Below, in pieces: positions 10,884 to 22,747 of a stretch of 64,000 nucleotides of DNA (position 1 is the first letter of the stretch; every line of letters starts with the position of its first letter). The position numbers and the translations under genes are program-made. Source of the DNA: Pectinophora gossypiella. Lineage: Eukaryota > Arthropoda > Insecta > Lepidoptera > Gelechiidae. Under the pieces are notes generated by a model. It did not search any database. It was not told the origin of the DNA and saw only the letters and a program-made list of their open reading frames with translations. Where the stretch lies: NCBI RefSeq assembly GCF_024362695.1, contig NC_065406.1, forward strand, positions 12,400,001-12,464,000, read 5' to 3'.

Positions 10884-13800
10884 ACTTTATTTTCATATCT
10901 TATACTCTTATTTTATGAGATTATAGGTAAGTACTTAACGTTTTCAAATGTTTTTTAAACAGCAAGGTTTTCCTTTAAATATAGATACCTAATTACCCAC
11001 CTACGTAAATGATTATATTCATTAATATTTCTAGTGTCCAGTAGTTGACATAAACTATAATTTAAGTAAAGCATAAATAAATAGACTAATATCACTTGTA
11101 AAATACTCTATAAATGCTTACGTCCTGTCCTACATACCTATGAAGGTACGCTTATTTATGCCATATTATCGAGGAATACCACTTAATATTCACATAATTA
11201 TTTTCTATGCAAACGAAGACGCAATAAAAACTCGATGTTATGATGTTTTAATATCAATATACATTAGTGTCCTTATAATAAAATTAAAATTCATATATCT
11301 TTTGGTATATTTAAACAAATTCGTCCTTTTGTGAGCCATTATGCCTAATGTACCTAAATGCTTTTATGCTTTTGTCATCGTGATTTGATTAGCCTAGACC
11401 AATGATTTACCTCAATCCCATTCAATAGTTTGTCGTACAAATTAGTAACGAAGCCTAAAATTCGCCAGAAGAATGCGAAACTTAGAGCTTTGCTTAGAAG
11501 GATTACGTCTGATTAAAGATCATCTTATAATGGTCTTAAAGCCCAAAGTTCTTGTAACGGCCCAGATTTTGAGACACAATAGACTTATTCGTTTGTATTT
11601 GTATACCTACGTACTTACGTATAGTGAATGGTAAAAATGCATCCTCAAACAACTACAAACAATTGAACACTTTACACATGGAAAACATTGTAACCCATCA
11701 CAGGTATAAAATAATATGCCATTCAAACAAACATAAATCAGGAAGTCTGAGTCACATGACCCCACTGATCTTACTCGCGCTTGTAAAATAGCGAACAAAT
11801 GGCGAACTGGCCTTAAAAAATATACATTGCAATACTTTATTGAACATAAGGAAACCTGTCGAAGAAAAACATCTCATGACATAAACAAAACAGCCGGCTA
11901 TTATACGAGTAGATTTGGATTCATCATATGCAACTCAGGACTTAGAGTTGTCTCAGACAGCGTCCACTATTGGGCCCCAACAGGCTACCACCATCAATAT
12001 AGATAGACTTCCATAAAAACAAAACCTGACCAAAAACAGTTGGAGATGATTAAAAATGCCAATCGTGTCAGGAATTCAGTCGCTGTCAGAACTGTAATGA
12101 TCAATGATCATAACCAAAAATATGATTGTATTAGCCTTAAATAGTTATTTAATTATGTGGGAAGTATATTATAGATAGTATTGTCATGTTCAACGACCAG
12201 AATAAAAAAAATGAAGTTGGAAAGTTAATGTTAAGTTTTATCTACTACTACAAACCATAGATTTACTACTACTGCAGATTGAACATTAGCGTTCAAAAAG
12301 TGGGACGCAAAGTTACTGTGCGACGTTGACAGTACTTTACCTCAGTGCGCGATTAGGCGTCGAACTGATAACACGGGGAAGTGCGTGGTAAAAACTTACA
12401 AAAATAGAAACTCAAAGCGAGAGAAGAAGGATGGAACATCATATTTCTAATAAGTAATGACATTGTGCATGTTATCATAGTATAAACGTTTTAATTTTCG
12501 CAGTATAACCCACCAAAATTAATATTTTAGTTTAAAATACACTAAAACAAGTACTCCCGGTCAATCCGAGTCGTTATATAAGCCGACCGCGTTATGAAGC
12601 ACCACGTCCTAATATACGTAATAAAACAATGCGTACTTTCTTAATTTGACACGTATTTTTATATTTTATAGAATTAACGTAGTGTCCGGTCAAGTAGTTA
12701 AATCACTACGCGACAATTCTAATATAAGTCATGCTCATGTAGATTTTTGGATAATATAATTTTCAATTCTACTCTCGTGATTTAAGTATTTATTGTTCAG
12801 ACAGGCAGGGCTTGATTACAAGAAACACGAATGAATGTAATGTGGTTTATTAGATCACATGAGGAACATACAAGCAGGGAGGGCTCCGCTCCTCCCCCTG
12901 AGCACTATAAAAAATAGATATTCACAGCACCGCGCTTATATCGACAGTAAGAATAAAATTGAGTATTTTGAATAGTTTTCTGTAGGCTGTCAATGTTGTA
13001 AAGTCATTGACCTTTTGAGCCTACCAGCCAACCATTCCCACCGAAGGTGCAGATTGCATTCCAACATTTATAACACAATTGAGCGGATATGTTTTGGACT
13101 TTACCTATAATTTGTACCATTTGGGACAATATGGAGCTAAATGATAACGCAAGCGTGTTTCTATACTTTTATAATAAGAGTCGTTTGGACCGGTTACGTA
13201 AGTGACGGTAACCTAACCGGTCCAACGGAAAGAAGATTGGTTCACCTTGACACCCGATAGGTAAATGCTACTTCGCACATAACATGCAAACCTTCTAACG
13301 TGTCGCTCCATCGAAACCATTCACAAGCTAGATATGTCATAATAATAATAAAAACGTTAACATTAACGTCTAATGTCACTTAATATATTTTTTTAAGTTA
13401 GCAATGCGATAATAGTTTTTCGAATTGAATTTAGTCACTTTAATAGATTCAAATAGTGCTATTTTGTAAGGTCGTAAAAGAAAATACCACATAAGCACTC
13501 GCCTCGCCAATCTTCCAGTGACCACTGTCGCTGCAACGCGGCATAAATGTCGGAAAAAACAAATGAATAAAGTATTTTTATTAATCAAATATCGACCTGA
13601 TCAAAACAGTTTATTATGTGAGTTTAAAAAAATACCTACATTACAAAAAAACTCTAAACAGTATTTGTAAGTTATACAAACAATGAACGTAATATTATAT
13701 AAAAAAATCTGCACAACAGTTGGCTACCCCTGCGCCATACCTGCAACTTTTTTCTTTTTATTGGCCGATGGAAAGGGAATGATGACGTAATCAGCGATTC

Positions 13801-14364
13801 AAGGACCCAGGCACAAGCCAGGTTGTAAAATCCGAACATAAACTTGGACTGAACAGGAATATTAAAGAGTTGTTTGTTGGATTATACTTAAGAAGGTATT
13901 TTAATTAGAATAATAGGCAGAAACGATTGGGAGTCACCTATACTTATGCCATAAGTGGTAATAGGTGCGGATACCAAAAGATATATATTTACTTATTTAG
14001 AAAATTAAATTGATTATAAAAATAAATTTGTGATATTTATAGTTTTAAAAAATCGACAAAAAATTTACCATAATAATAATAACCAAAGTTTAGGTAATCA
14101 AAGTTTAGATTCCGAACAATTCCTTAATTGATTGTGATACATAAATGAGAGATTCATTCACGTCTGTATCATGCTAATTCTTAATCGTTTTTAAGAATAA
14201 CATTTGTATAAAAGTCATATGGAAACCACAATGAAATCATCAATGAAAACAATTATGATTCACACTGGAGATTTTCTTATTCAAAAGATAACTTGCAGCC
14301 GCTTTTGATAAATGTTAAGATGATAGTTTTGACGAAATGTGACAAGTCATCCATATGCACCATG
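10884..14364. other. AT-rich DNA, no recognisable gene
   Basis: Only short chance ORFs. A perfect 12-bp inverted repeat (TTGGACCGGTTA) lies at 13185-13196 and 13214-13225. I see no repeat of the families found elsewhere and no convincing exon. Confidence 0.5.
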
Positions 14365-14475
14365 TTGTTGCCCAACTGGCCACCCTCAGGCCTGTTGTCT
14401 TGAAGCGCTTCCCATTTGTACGGCCCGGTAATTAATGCCATCTACGGAAAATCTACAATAAGTCACGTCAAATAA
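14365..14475 (+). mobile_element. Family 3 retroposon, 5'-truncated
   Basis: Contains CACCCTCAGGCCTGTTGTCT, a divergent middle with a small deletion, and the 3' end ACAATAAGTCACGTCAAA. Divergence from the other copies suggests an older insertion. Confidence 0.65.
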
Positions 14476-14540
14476 CATATTTACACCTGGTCATCCCTAG
14501 TTCGGTTACGATATTTCAGACTAATCATCCGAGTTGTGTG

Positions 14541-14630
14541 CAATAAAGTATATTGTATTGTATTGAATACAATACAATAATTAAATAATTAATTAATTAG
14601 GTTAATTTAATGATTAACCTAATATTAATT
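14541..14630. repeat. Inverted TTGTA-tail palindromes
   Basis: GCAATAAAGT is followed by a 14-bp perfect palindrome arm TATTGTATTGTATT (14552-14565) and its inverse (14567-14580), then ATTAGGTTAATT with its inverse. The first part resembles a LINE 3' tail of TTGTA repeats joined to an inverted tail. Confidence 0.45.
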
Positions 14631-15392
14631 TTACAGCTCTAAAATTAGTGCAGAGGCGGAGATGGGAGCTATCGGTACGGCAATGCAGGACGGAAGAGGC
14701 GAGTCACAGGGACTGTAACCTGGAAGCTAACAGAGGGCAGCAGTAACTGTCAGTACTATTCAGAGGCGGAGGACAGGAGTCCTAGTACGGCTTTGAAATA
14801 TACTATTCTGGGCACCATCCCACTCGCGAAGAAAAATATACTTAGAGCTAGTTTTTCTTCTGTCAAATTAAGTTAAAATTAAGATGATGGTTGGCCGATT
14901 CAACAAAAATGACACCTAGTTAGGTTTTACATTCTCGGGATGAAAAAACAACCAAATACCTACACGTTCGGCATGAGTGAATACAGAATGAGAACGCTGT
15001 CATATTTCATTCTCAAAATGTACAATCTAAAATGAATTTAAGATTTTACTATGTATTATGATAGGCAAAGTAATTATTATTATTTATTTATTAATGGATC
15101 ACTTATAGCTATGCACATTATACCATTTAGTTAGGACACAATTAAACAAGGTAAAACAGTACTTATGTGTAAGCCAATTACAAGTCAACATCTAGTCTAA
15201 CTTCTTGAGGCTAACTTCTCAGCAGCTAAATCTCACTATTCATATCATCACTCTATCATATTATTTTTCTAGTTGGTACAAAAAACAAATAAACTATACT
15301 AATTTAACTATTTTTTAATGGAGATAGTGTCTTGTCAGTTTGTTCCTACTGCATACGACGAATACTGAAGTACTTATAAGATAATATTCTAT

Positions 15393-15520
15393 CACGTTGG
15401 TCTAATAGAAAGCTCGGCGGAGCGTGGGTACTTAATTCATCTTGCGTTGCGACGGATGGACCTCTGCCTACCCCAATTGGGAACACAATCATGAGCTTAT
15501 GTTAATGAATACAATCCGGA
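15393..15520 (+). mobile_element. Family 5-type SINE 3' part
   Basis: Starts TCACGTTGGTCTAATAGAAA and runs through GGACCTCTGCCTACCCCAAT to GAGCTTATGTTAATG. The same unit recurs at 15787, 18623 and 28970, usually ending in ATGTT repeats. Confidence 0.55.
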
Positions 15521-15786
15521 GACGATAAAAATATATATGTAGGTACCTCTATATAACACTTAAACGTAAGGAGTTAATTTTTCGCAGACTTATTCGCAGG
15601 ATGTGATCTTTCGCACGCACGACCAAATGAATGCACTAAAGACCCTGTGAAACACAAGCCCTTGTAAATCGTGTAGTAATATAGGTCTTCATGTACACTT
15701 GTTTGTTTTTTAGCATTGGCTACGAAAGGAGATACAATGGGTAGCACTTTTTAGGGGCTAATTTTCGGCGATACGGCTCGCCATCT

Positions 15787-15905
15787 TATCACGTTGGTCT
15801 AACAGAAAACTCAGGTGTGGGTACTAAGTTCACTTTGCGAGGGATGTACCTTTGACTACCCCAATTAGTATATAATTGTGAGCTTATATATTATGTTATG
15901 TTAAT
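15787..15905 (+). mobile_element. Family 5-type SINE 3' part
   Basis: A second copy about 390 bp after the first in the same orientation. It contains TCACGTTGGTCTAACAGAAA, TGACTACCCCAATTAG and GTGAGCTTATATATTATGTT. Confidence 0.55.
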
Positions 15906-16094
15906 AACAATAATATCCAGAAGATATTCTCAGTAACGTTACATTACAAATGTAAAAATAATGCTTGCGATGAAGTATCACCCTTCCATCAAAGTCAGTT
16001 TGATTTTTACGTGTTATCTATTAAATTTACTGCAAAGGGAGGGTTCTCCCTTACCCGGTTCAGAGTTAGTGAGGTTGACCATCACACTTGTTCA

Positions 16095-16230
16095 TTTTAT
16101 CGTGTGGGTTGTGATGTGGAATACCAACCTCATCAATCTCATCATCAGATGCGCGCATACGATAATGTTAATGTGTAGTGTCTGTGTAAAACGAGGTTGT
16201 TTGTATGAAGTGTCCGGGGTACAGTACAGT
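16095..16230. repeat. Family 2 fragment abutting family 7 fragment
   Basis: GTGGGTTGTGATGTGGAATA with ACCAACCTCATCAATC is the 3' block of a family 2 SINE (minus). TGTGTAGTGTCTGTGTAAAA through TGTATGAAGTGTCCGGGG is one end of family 7 (minus). The two fragments are separated by about 20 bp. Confidence 0.55.
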
Positions 16231-16559
16231 ACCACAACGTATCCTGCGATGACTCACAGCGGTCCTCCAACCGTCTCGACTCTCGACCGTTGGGAATCAC
16301 CGCGTGCGCACTTTTTATACGCCTCGCCTCCTTACCGCCGCTGCTATAGTAAACAGAATGTTCACACGGCATCATCGGTTCTGTTGATTTTTTTTTATTG
16401 CAGATAATATTTGCTTGTATTTTGTCAGTAAACTTTTTGTTACTTAAGTACTCAAACTTTGGTTTTTAATTTATATTTTGTAAGTTGGTGGTGGTATTTC
16501 GTAGTAAGTATATTTAAGTTCTTATATACGTTATATTGAATGTATGTCTTAATTATGTT

Positions 16560-16755
16560 TTTTTTAATAAGTACATTGCAGACGACCAAATTGCAGATGT
16601 CCTTAGAAACGGTTCAGTGCGATCTACTCTGGACCGACGTGCGTGTATGAAACGTTTTATGAATGTGGAGGAAGCAAGAAAAGTGTGTCAGGATCGAAGC
16701 AGATGGAATTCCATAGACTGCTTACCCCGGTGGGAAAAAGGCGTGTATTTATGTA
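16560..16755 (+). pseudogene. Family 6 LINE ORF C-terminus and 3' end
   Basis: The forward strand encodes CMKRFMNVEEARKVCQDRS followed by RWNS, the C-terminus of a non-LTR retrotransposon polyprotein, with upstream residues QIADVLRNGSVRSTL. Beyond the ORF comes the block CTTACCCCGGTGGG and a tail ending GTACTTATCTATG. It is a 5'-truncated dead copy, with relatives at 762, 55735 and 61195. Confidence 0.65.
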
Positions 16756-17266
16756 CTTATCTATGTGTTTTTTAAAACTTGCATCGTGTAGTAGTAGGTC
16801 TCCGTCCTAATATCTATATTCTATTCATTCATTATCCATTCAAAACATTATAATCGATAACATTTATCAGTAAAGTATTAAAATACCTACCTTACTTGCA
16901 ATCGTACTACCAATTCCGTTCGTTTTCAATAGATACAAATGATACAAAGGCATACTTCCTCAAATCTGCCTATCTACTATGCAAACCCTTACGCAAACAA
17001 AACTGAATGTCTCGAATACTTTGCGCGTGATATCACGTGCGCAGGCGCAGGATACATCCTTCCATTGTATAGATATTATAGCAGAGGAAAGGTTACAATG
17101 TTTGGGTACCGTGCTCGAAAAATACGCCTCTATTATTTATATTATGTATATTTATATTCATTAAACGATAGTCAAAGAAATATCTTAACATTGCTAAAAT
17201 TAAAAAGGAAAATAATCGTCACCAAAACAAGTGTTCCAATGTAAGCCAAAGTTCTGTCCAAACAAT

Positions 17267-17430
17267 AGCCCTTTTGATAGAGCACCTAGGAAGGGTATGT
17301 TTCATAAGAAAGCCTAAGGTTGTCTGGAAGAGATTGCTACTTAGCAATAAGGCCACCTATTGTACTCTTTCTATTTCTCTTTTGTTTCATATTTCCTGTT
17401 TGTGCAATAAAGTAAATAAATAAATAAATA
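17267..17430 (+). mobile_element. LINE 3' UTR with AAAT tail
   Basis: CTGGAAGAGATTGCTACTTA, then GCAATAAGGCCACCTATTGT, then GTGCAATAAAGT and five AAAT repeats. This is the layout of a LINE 3' UTR inserted in + orientation. No ORF remains. Confidence 0.6.
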
Positions 17431-17736
17431 ATTTGCTATGGTATGTTAAAGCCCATAATATTGCGAATTACATCAAATAAACACCTAAAATACAGTCTTT
17501 CCAAAACCTTTAAAAAAACAGGTTTTCGAATAAAAACAAATCGTTAATCAATACAAAATCTTCAACGCCTGTCTTGTAACAAGTCACTATTCATTGAGAC
17601 TTGCGCAGGTATACGGACGGGAATCACGATACGTGCGCAGGATTCATTGTTGGATTGTCAGTTACCGAGGCCGGTGTGAAGAGGAATTAATTTCGCGATT
17701 GTTGCTCAGTCACCGCACTCTGAAGGCTTAGGACAA

Positions 17737-17908
17737 GTTTCCACTGACGCGGAGGTGAGCGGAGAAGAGCGGAGATGTGTGGATTTGACCAATCACAGCG
17801 TTCGAGAGAGCGAAAAACGACGACGCTCTGTTACTCTCTCCCTGACTGTGATTGGTCGATTCCTGCACATCTCCGCTCCTCTCTACCCAGCTCCGCGTCA
17901 GTGGAAAC
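17737..17908. mobile_element. Foldback MITE, GTTTCCACTGACGCGGAG ends
   Basis: Perfect 18-bp terminal inverted repeats at 17737-17754 and 17891-17908. Inside, GAGCGGAGATGTG and ACCAATCACAG pair with inverted counterparts, so most of the 172 bp folds back. No transposase is encoded. Its superfamily cannot be decided without a defined target duplication. Confidence 0.8.
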
Positions 17909-18028
17909 GCAGCTTTACACGAGGCCAGAGACCTTAGGCAGAGAAAGGTCTCTTCAAAATAAGGGTTTTTAACCCTTTTACACTTCGGTTTGATGGATCC
18001 TGAGTGAAAGAGCAGGTAAATCAAGACA

Positions 18029-18120
18029 TTATTTATTTATTTATTTCCATTAAGTACCAACTACACTTACAGAAAATCTAAAACGTATAAGAGTTTAAAA
18101 CTAATACAATGAGTTGTCTA
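18029..18120 (-). repeat. Possible LINE 3' tail
   Basis: (ATTT)n at 18031-18047 is followed by a short AT-rich block, which could be the AAAT tail and 3' UTR of a minus-strand LINE copy. Confidence 0.3.
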
Positions 18121-18166
18121 TAAAACTTAAAATTGGGTTAGAAATAACTTATGACCAGTAAAGAAT

Positions 18167-18466
18167 CATCATCATCATCACCAGCCCATTAACGTCCCCA
18201 CTGCTGGGGCACGGGCCTTCCCTATGGATGGATAGGGAGATCGGCCCTTAAACCACCACGCGGGCCCAGTGCGGATTGGTGGTTATTAACGACTGCTAAT
18301 GCAGCCGGGACCAACGGCTTAACGTGCCTTCCGAAGCACGGAGGAGCTCGAGATGAAAACTTATTTTTTTGTGGTCACCCATCCTATGACCGGCCTTTGC
18401 GAAAGTTGCTTAACTTCAACAATCGCAGACCGAGCGCGTTTACCGCTGCGCCACCGAGCTCCTCGA
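18167..18466 (-). mobile_element. Family 1 tRNA/5S chimeric SINE, copy 1
   Basis: Read on the minus strand the head starts GAGGAGCTCGGTGGCGCAGC. TGGCGCAGCGG fits the tRNA A-box consensus. GAAGTTAAGCAAC and GGATGGGTGACC are the A box and C box of a 5S rRNA gene. Next comes a central domain with CCGTGCTTCGGAAGGCACGT, then a tail CAGCAGTGGGGACGTTAATG and TGATGA repeats. It is flanked by a perfect 10-bp duplication AGTAAAGAAT (18157-18166 and 18467-18476). Full length, pol III type, non-coding. Confidence 0.92.
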
Positions 18467-18622
18467 AGTAAAGAATATGAAGTCGCTATCATGAAGTCAC
18501 CGGCTTGCTTCTCAAACGGGGAACGCCGATTCGAACACTAATACCGTACTTGCACCAATGAGTTATTAATTTATGTGCAGTTTTCACTAACACAGTTAGA
18601 TCGACTTCTATATGTACACCTA

Positions 18623-18745
18623 TCACATTAGTCTAACAGAAAGCTCGGTGAGGTGTGTATTAGTTCAGCTTGCGATGGATCTACCCCTGTCTACCCCGAT
18701 TGGGATATAGTCGTGACTTCGTAAGCTTATTGATGTTGTCATGAA
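18623..18745 (+). mobile_element. Family 5-type SINE 3' part
   Basis: ATCACATTAGTCTAACAGAA, AGCTCGGTGAGGTGTG and CTGTCTACCCCGATTGGGAT match the copies at 15393, 15787 and 28970. Confidence 0.55.
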
Positions 18746-19342
18746 GTAAATAAAACCAGTTAATTCAAGGGCGAAAAGATTACATGAACCACGTTACATT
18801 TCTCAAAAAAACTTTTAAACGGTGGAAAATTAAGTGGTGACAAATTACGCAAATTCTGTAATCGTTCTGCTAAGTGCTCAATTTAAATTAAAAAAATAGC
18901 CTACGCAGATTGGTGAATACTTTCATCATGATGGCAAGTCTTTGACAAGAGGAAGAAGACGACTGAAATGTATGTTAACGGTTTTTTGTTGTCATACGCA
19001 GCTACTGAATCGAAGATTTCCCTTTATAGTAACCTTAGCCCCCGGCATGTCTACAGGAAGTGGGTCGCTGCAAGTAGGGCTCCGCTGGCGGCACCGGAGC
19101 GCGACGACACAGCGACGCCGCCCTCAAGACTTGTCGCTAAGGGACCGGTCACTTGCTATAAAAAAGAGAACCCGCACCTTAGGCTGAATGCGTTTTGTAA
19201 TGTAGAGTTCGAAAGTTATTTTATGTTGACGAAAGATTTAGGACGGAAAAAATTGACGCTCGCAACTATCGGACCGGGCAGAACCACAAGCAACACTTAG
19301 TCCGAAGAACGAAAACTAGGTAATAATAGGTTGCTTGATAAC
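18746..19342. other. No recognisable gene
   Basis: A GC-rich patch at about 19030-19180 carries overlapping short ORFs of low complexity in two frames. Nothing in them matches a domain I know, and no splice signals frame them. Confidence 0.4.
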
Positions 19343-19590
19343 GTAGTCAAATGAGATACTTTTTACGAAACGTCAAAATGAAAGGTTTCTTTAGAGTTTG
19401 TACGGAAATACTGTCCTGTGACGTCATCAATAAAAGCGGTCAAACGTCGTACTCATTGTTACTTAATTCATAAATAAATTTCGAAAATAAGTCGAAAAGT
19501 AAAATGAGATTGTTTTTTGTACATCTTAGGCTTCAATTTCTAGTTTAATATTTCATAATTTATCTTTGATCCAGTCAAACACCCTATAGT
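19343..19590 (+). repeat. Family 8 repeat
   Basis: Starts GTCAAATGAGATACTTTTTA, includes TGTCCTGTGACGTCATCAAT, and ends near TTATCTTTGATCCAGT. Shared with 42630-42885 (+) and 29575-29770 (-). No ORF or terminal repeats were seen, so its class is unknown. Confidence 0.65.
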
Positions 19591-20003
19591 CAAAATGTAA
19601 GCGCTTTTGGCAATATGTATTACTTAACCCGATTTAAAAACAGATCCATGCTTCATACATTTTCTAGCGGGGTTTGAACATTAAATCTGCATTAATTCTA
19701 CTAATATATACATAAACTCACGCCCGTAATATCCAATGGGGTGGACAGAGCCACAAGTAGTCAAAGACAACTTGCAGCAATTGTTGATACGAAAACCTAA
19801 GATGGGTATGATGAACCTTATGGTGACAAGGGATTAGCCTATCGCCCGTAACAATTGTCCATCATGTTAGTAACGATACAATCTCTCTGTCGGATTTTAC
19901 GACATGCTCGGAAAGACAACGTGTTCTATGCGTTTTATTCGTTCCCAATACAGCTCAGAAGCGAAAAATAAGAATTCTATTTTGGTCATTTTAATATTAT
20001 ATC

Positions 20004-20216
20004 CGAAGCACGGATCGACTGACGGACGGTTTTCATCTCGAGCTCCTCCGTGCTTCGGAAGGCACGTTAAGCCGTTGGTCCCGGCTGCATTAGCAGTCGT
20101 TAATAACCACCAATCCGCACTGGGCCCGCGTGGTGGTTTAAGGCCCGATCTCCCTATCCATCCATAGGGAAGGCCCGTGCCCCAGCAGTGGGGACGTTAA
20201 TGGGCTGGTGATGATG
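20004..20216 (+). mobile_element. Family 1 SINE, copy 2, head missing
   Basis: The body starts at TTTTCATCTCGAGCTCCTCC and keeps the central domain (GGCACGTTAAGCCGTTGGTC) and the tail GTGGGGACGTTAATGGGCTG with GATGATG. It is flanked by a perfect 11-bp duplication AATATTATATC (19993-20003 and 20217-20227). The tRNA/5S head is absent. In its place sit 26 bp including CGAAGCACGG, an inverted piece of the central domain. Confidence 0.88.
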
Positions 20217-20227
20217 AATATTATATC

Positions 20228-21005
20228 TTCCGGAAAAGAATCTTATTCATCTACACCAATGTAAATAGCCTTCTGAACTCCACACGGTCCTCACGCGTTA
20301 CCTGACGCGGGCATAAATAATTAAGTATGTTTATTTTTTTATCATTTAAAATGTATAAAACAAGTTACAACAAAAAGTAATTGATAAAAACTAATAAATC
20401 GTTCATTACACGCAGTAATCGTGTATATTTATTTACTTACAAGGTTTCTATTCGTGTTACGTTAATGATATTGATCCGTGATTCCCTACAAAACGGATAT
20501 TTAAAAGCTTTTCATCATTTACGCCGTGACTCGCTGTTTGTGGTCAAAGTTAATACTTTATCTATTCAACTTAATTGATTGAAGTCTCAACGTTAGGTAC
20601 GTATAAATCCATTCTCACGATGGTATTTTTCGTTGTAGTTCCATGGATGATTTGTGACGTAGAAAAACTTAAGGCATTCACTACTTGGCCGAACAAATTG
20701 GGAGCATTATAGGACAATATACAAAAAGTTTTCTTGTAAGTACTTACGCCCAAAAAAAGATTACAAATTGCAAATTAACTGTATATAATTTGTTTTATTT
20801 TTAGTTTTGTTTAATAAATTTAGTTTGATTTAATTTAATTTTTGTTTTGTTTGTTCAGTATATTTCTGTACTTTAAGTAACTGTTTTGTTTATAGTGTAA
20901 ATACATTTTTGAGTCATTCTTCTTTGCTTAACTAGATTACAATTTTTTTTGCACCTCACTTTAGTCATCCTATAATTTTCTTGATATCTTTATGTACTCT
21001 ACATA
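20228..21005. other. AT-rich DNA without recognisable gene
   Basis: Short chance ORFs only. A T-rich stretch at 20790-20850 has TTTGTTT-like simple sequence. Confidence 0.45.
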
Positions 21006-21009
21006 AAAT

Positions 21010-21160
21010 ATAAACAGCCTATACGTATACGTCCCACTGCTGCGCAGGCCCCTCCTCAATCAACCGGAAGGGGTATGGAGCATACTCCACCACGCTGCTC
21101 CTCAACGGGTTGTCGGAGGTGTTTTACGGCTAACAGCCGGGACCAACGGCGTAACTCTAC
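21010..21160 (-). repeat. Family 2 SINE tail and central domain fragment
   Basis: AAACAGCCTATACGTATACG and GGTATGGAGCATACTCCACC form the tail. AACAGCCGGGACCAACGGC is the central domain also present in family 1. The tRNA head is missing. Confidence 0.6.
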
Positions 21161-21689
21161 ATATCACTTTATTAATTACCTAAACTACTAACCACATATC
21201 AAAGAGTTTGTTGAGTCAATAATATAACAGTGTATGTAGTGCAGTCCCGGGTTCAACATCCGGCTGAGTAACAGCCAGACAAATGAATGCAACCATTTTG
21301 TTTAACTTCACTTATCTCTAGGTCTACAAGTTAGATTTACAAAGAATGATAACAGTGAAGACCTAACTAAATGAATGTATTTTGAAGTGGGATACGATTT
21401 TCAGTACAATTATGAAGTGTCTAAATAATAAACTTAGTCATCATCGTGGGAATGCTGAAAAACCCTGCGGATCCCCCAAGACACAGGCCTATAACCTTAG
21501 TTTGGAGAGTTCAACAAATAATTTGTACACTTTCTATATAGGTACTTAACTTAATTGCACACCTGTACAAATCTCTTTGATAATAAATAAATTATTATTA
21601 TTACTATCTATCATAAGTACTTAAAAACACCATCACCTTCGTTGAGGTACTTACTATTTTGTGTCCCAACATTAGACAGACGTTAGAAC

Positions 21690-21830
21690 TCGTAACTCAA
21701 ATTTATATCTTGACAGATAGAACCCTGTCCTATGATTGGCTTGAATATCAATGAATTTACAGGAGTTGTCAGTTTCAACCAATCACAGGACAGGATTTCT
21801 ACAATGTCAACTGAGTTACACGATTAGGAC
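21690..21830. mobile_element. Foldback element
   Basis: Imperfect inverted repeats: CCTGTCCTATGATTGGCT near 21723 pairs with ACCAATCACAGGACAGG near 21779, and AACTCGTAACTCAA pairs with TTGAGTTACACGATT in the mirrored right half. Roughly 140 bp, non-coding, MITE-like. Confidence 0.6.
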
Positions 21831-21849
21831 TCAGTTAACCTGATATGGA

Positions 21850-22554
21850 TTTAAAATCGTCGCATATCAATGAACTTTTACGAACACTGGTTGTTTGTTT
21901 ATTATCTTGTCTATATTTCCAATTCAAATACAAAAATGTCTTATCGCAATATTACTCATAAACTTATTACGTTTAGTCTTTGTCTCCGGAGGAATGCAGG
22001 CTGCAATTCCGGGTAGGCCTGGAGGCGATAACACGACAGCCGACAGCTTACCTGCGCCCGCGCCGGCCGCAACTTGCAATGGTTAACCGGATAAGTTGAG
22101 AGGGCACCGCGCCACTGAAGGTTTCGCGATAGAAACTTACTCGATTGTTATCACAGTTTTTTGGGAAAAGAAATACTACTTTTGTATTATGAAGTTAAGT
22201 AGGTATAATGTGTTATTATTACAATTCTAAATTCCAAAAACTAAGTGCATTTATTTGTTACAATATCACGCCGCCATAATTACTTTCCTATTATAATCTT
22301 CATTTGTCGATAAAGTACTTATTTAAGTGATGTAATAAATTTTATTATTTTTACCAGTTTTTTTCCTCCGAAACTGCAAAAGTAAATAAGTTAGTTAATT
22401 TAACGCCAAAATTAGAATATGAATGAACAATTACGTCGACAAAAACAAAGATTGCTTAAACTTCGTCATTAATTGGTTTATGTACTTGTATAACAAACCT
22501 TGCAATTGTTTGATCATGAGGTGTATTATATTACTGATTCCCTTGAATGAGTGT
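21850..22554. other. No recognisable gene
   Basis: A small GC-rich patch (about 21980-22100) carries a short ORF of low-complexity Pro/Ala residues. The remainder is AT-rich with nothing recognisable. Confidence 0.4.
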
Positions 22555-22625
22555 TGGTTTGAGACCAGTTGCTCCATACTAACATTGGCAACCTCTGACA
22601 CTAGGGTTGGTGAGGTTGGTAATAT
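22555..22625 (+). repeat. Family 2 SINE fragment
   Basis: CTAGGGTTGGTGAGGTTGGT resembles the 3' block of the copy at 43524 in the same orientation. Heavily eroded. Confidence 0.35.
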
Positions 22626-22747
22626 ATCCAAAACCTTACACGGCAGATAAATGTAGTCATATAACCCCAGTAGGACTCTTAATATTCATAAATTAAAATT
22701 CAGTAGGTTATGTTTCTTTATACTTAATATGTTGTTGGTATGGAAAT

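Noticed and set aside
15961..16407. 148-codon open frame on the plus strand
   Set aside because: It crosses a family 2 and a family 7 fragment, has no domain, and its composition tracks the repeats. Treated as chance.
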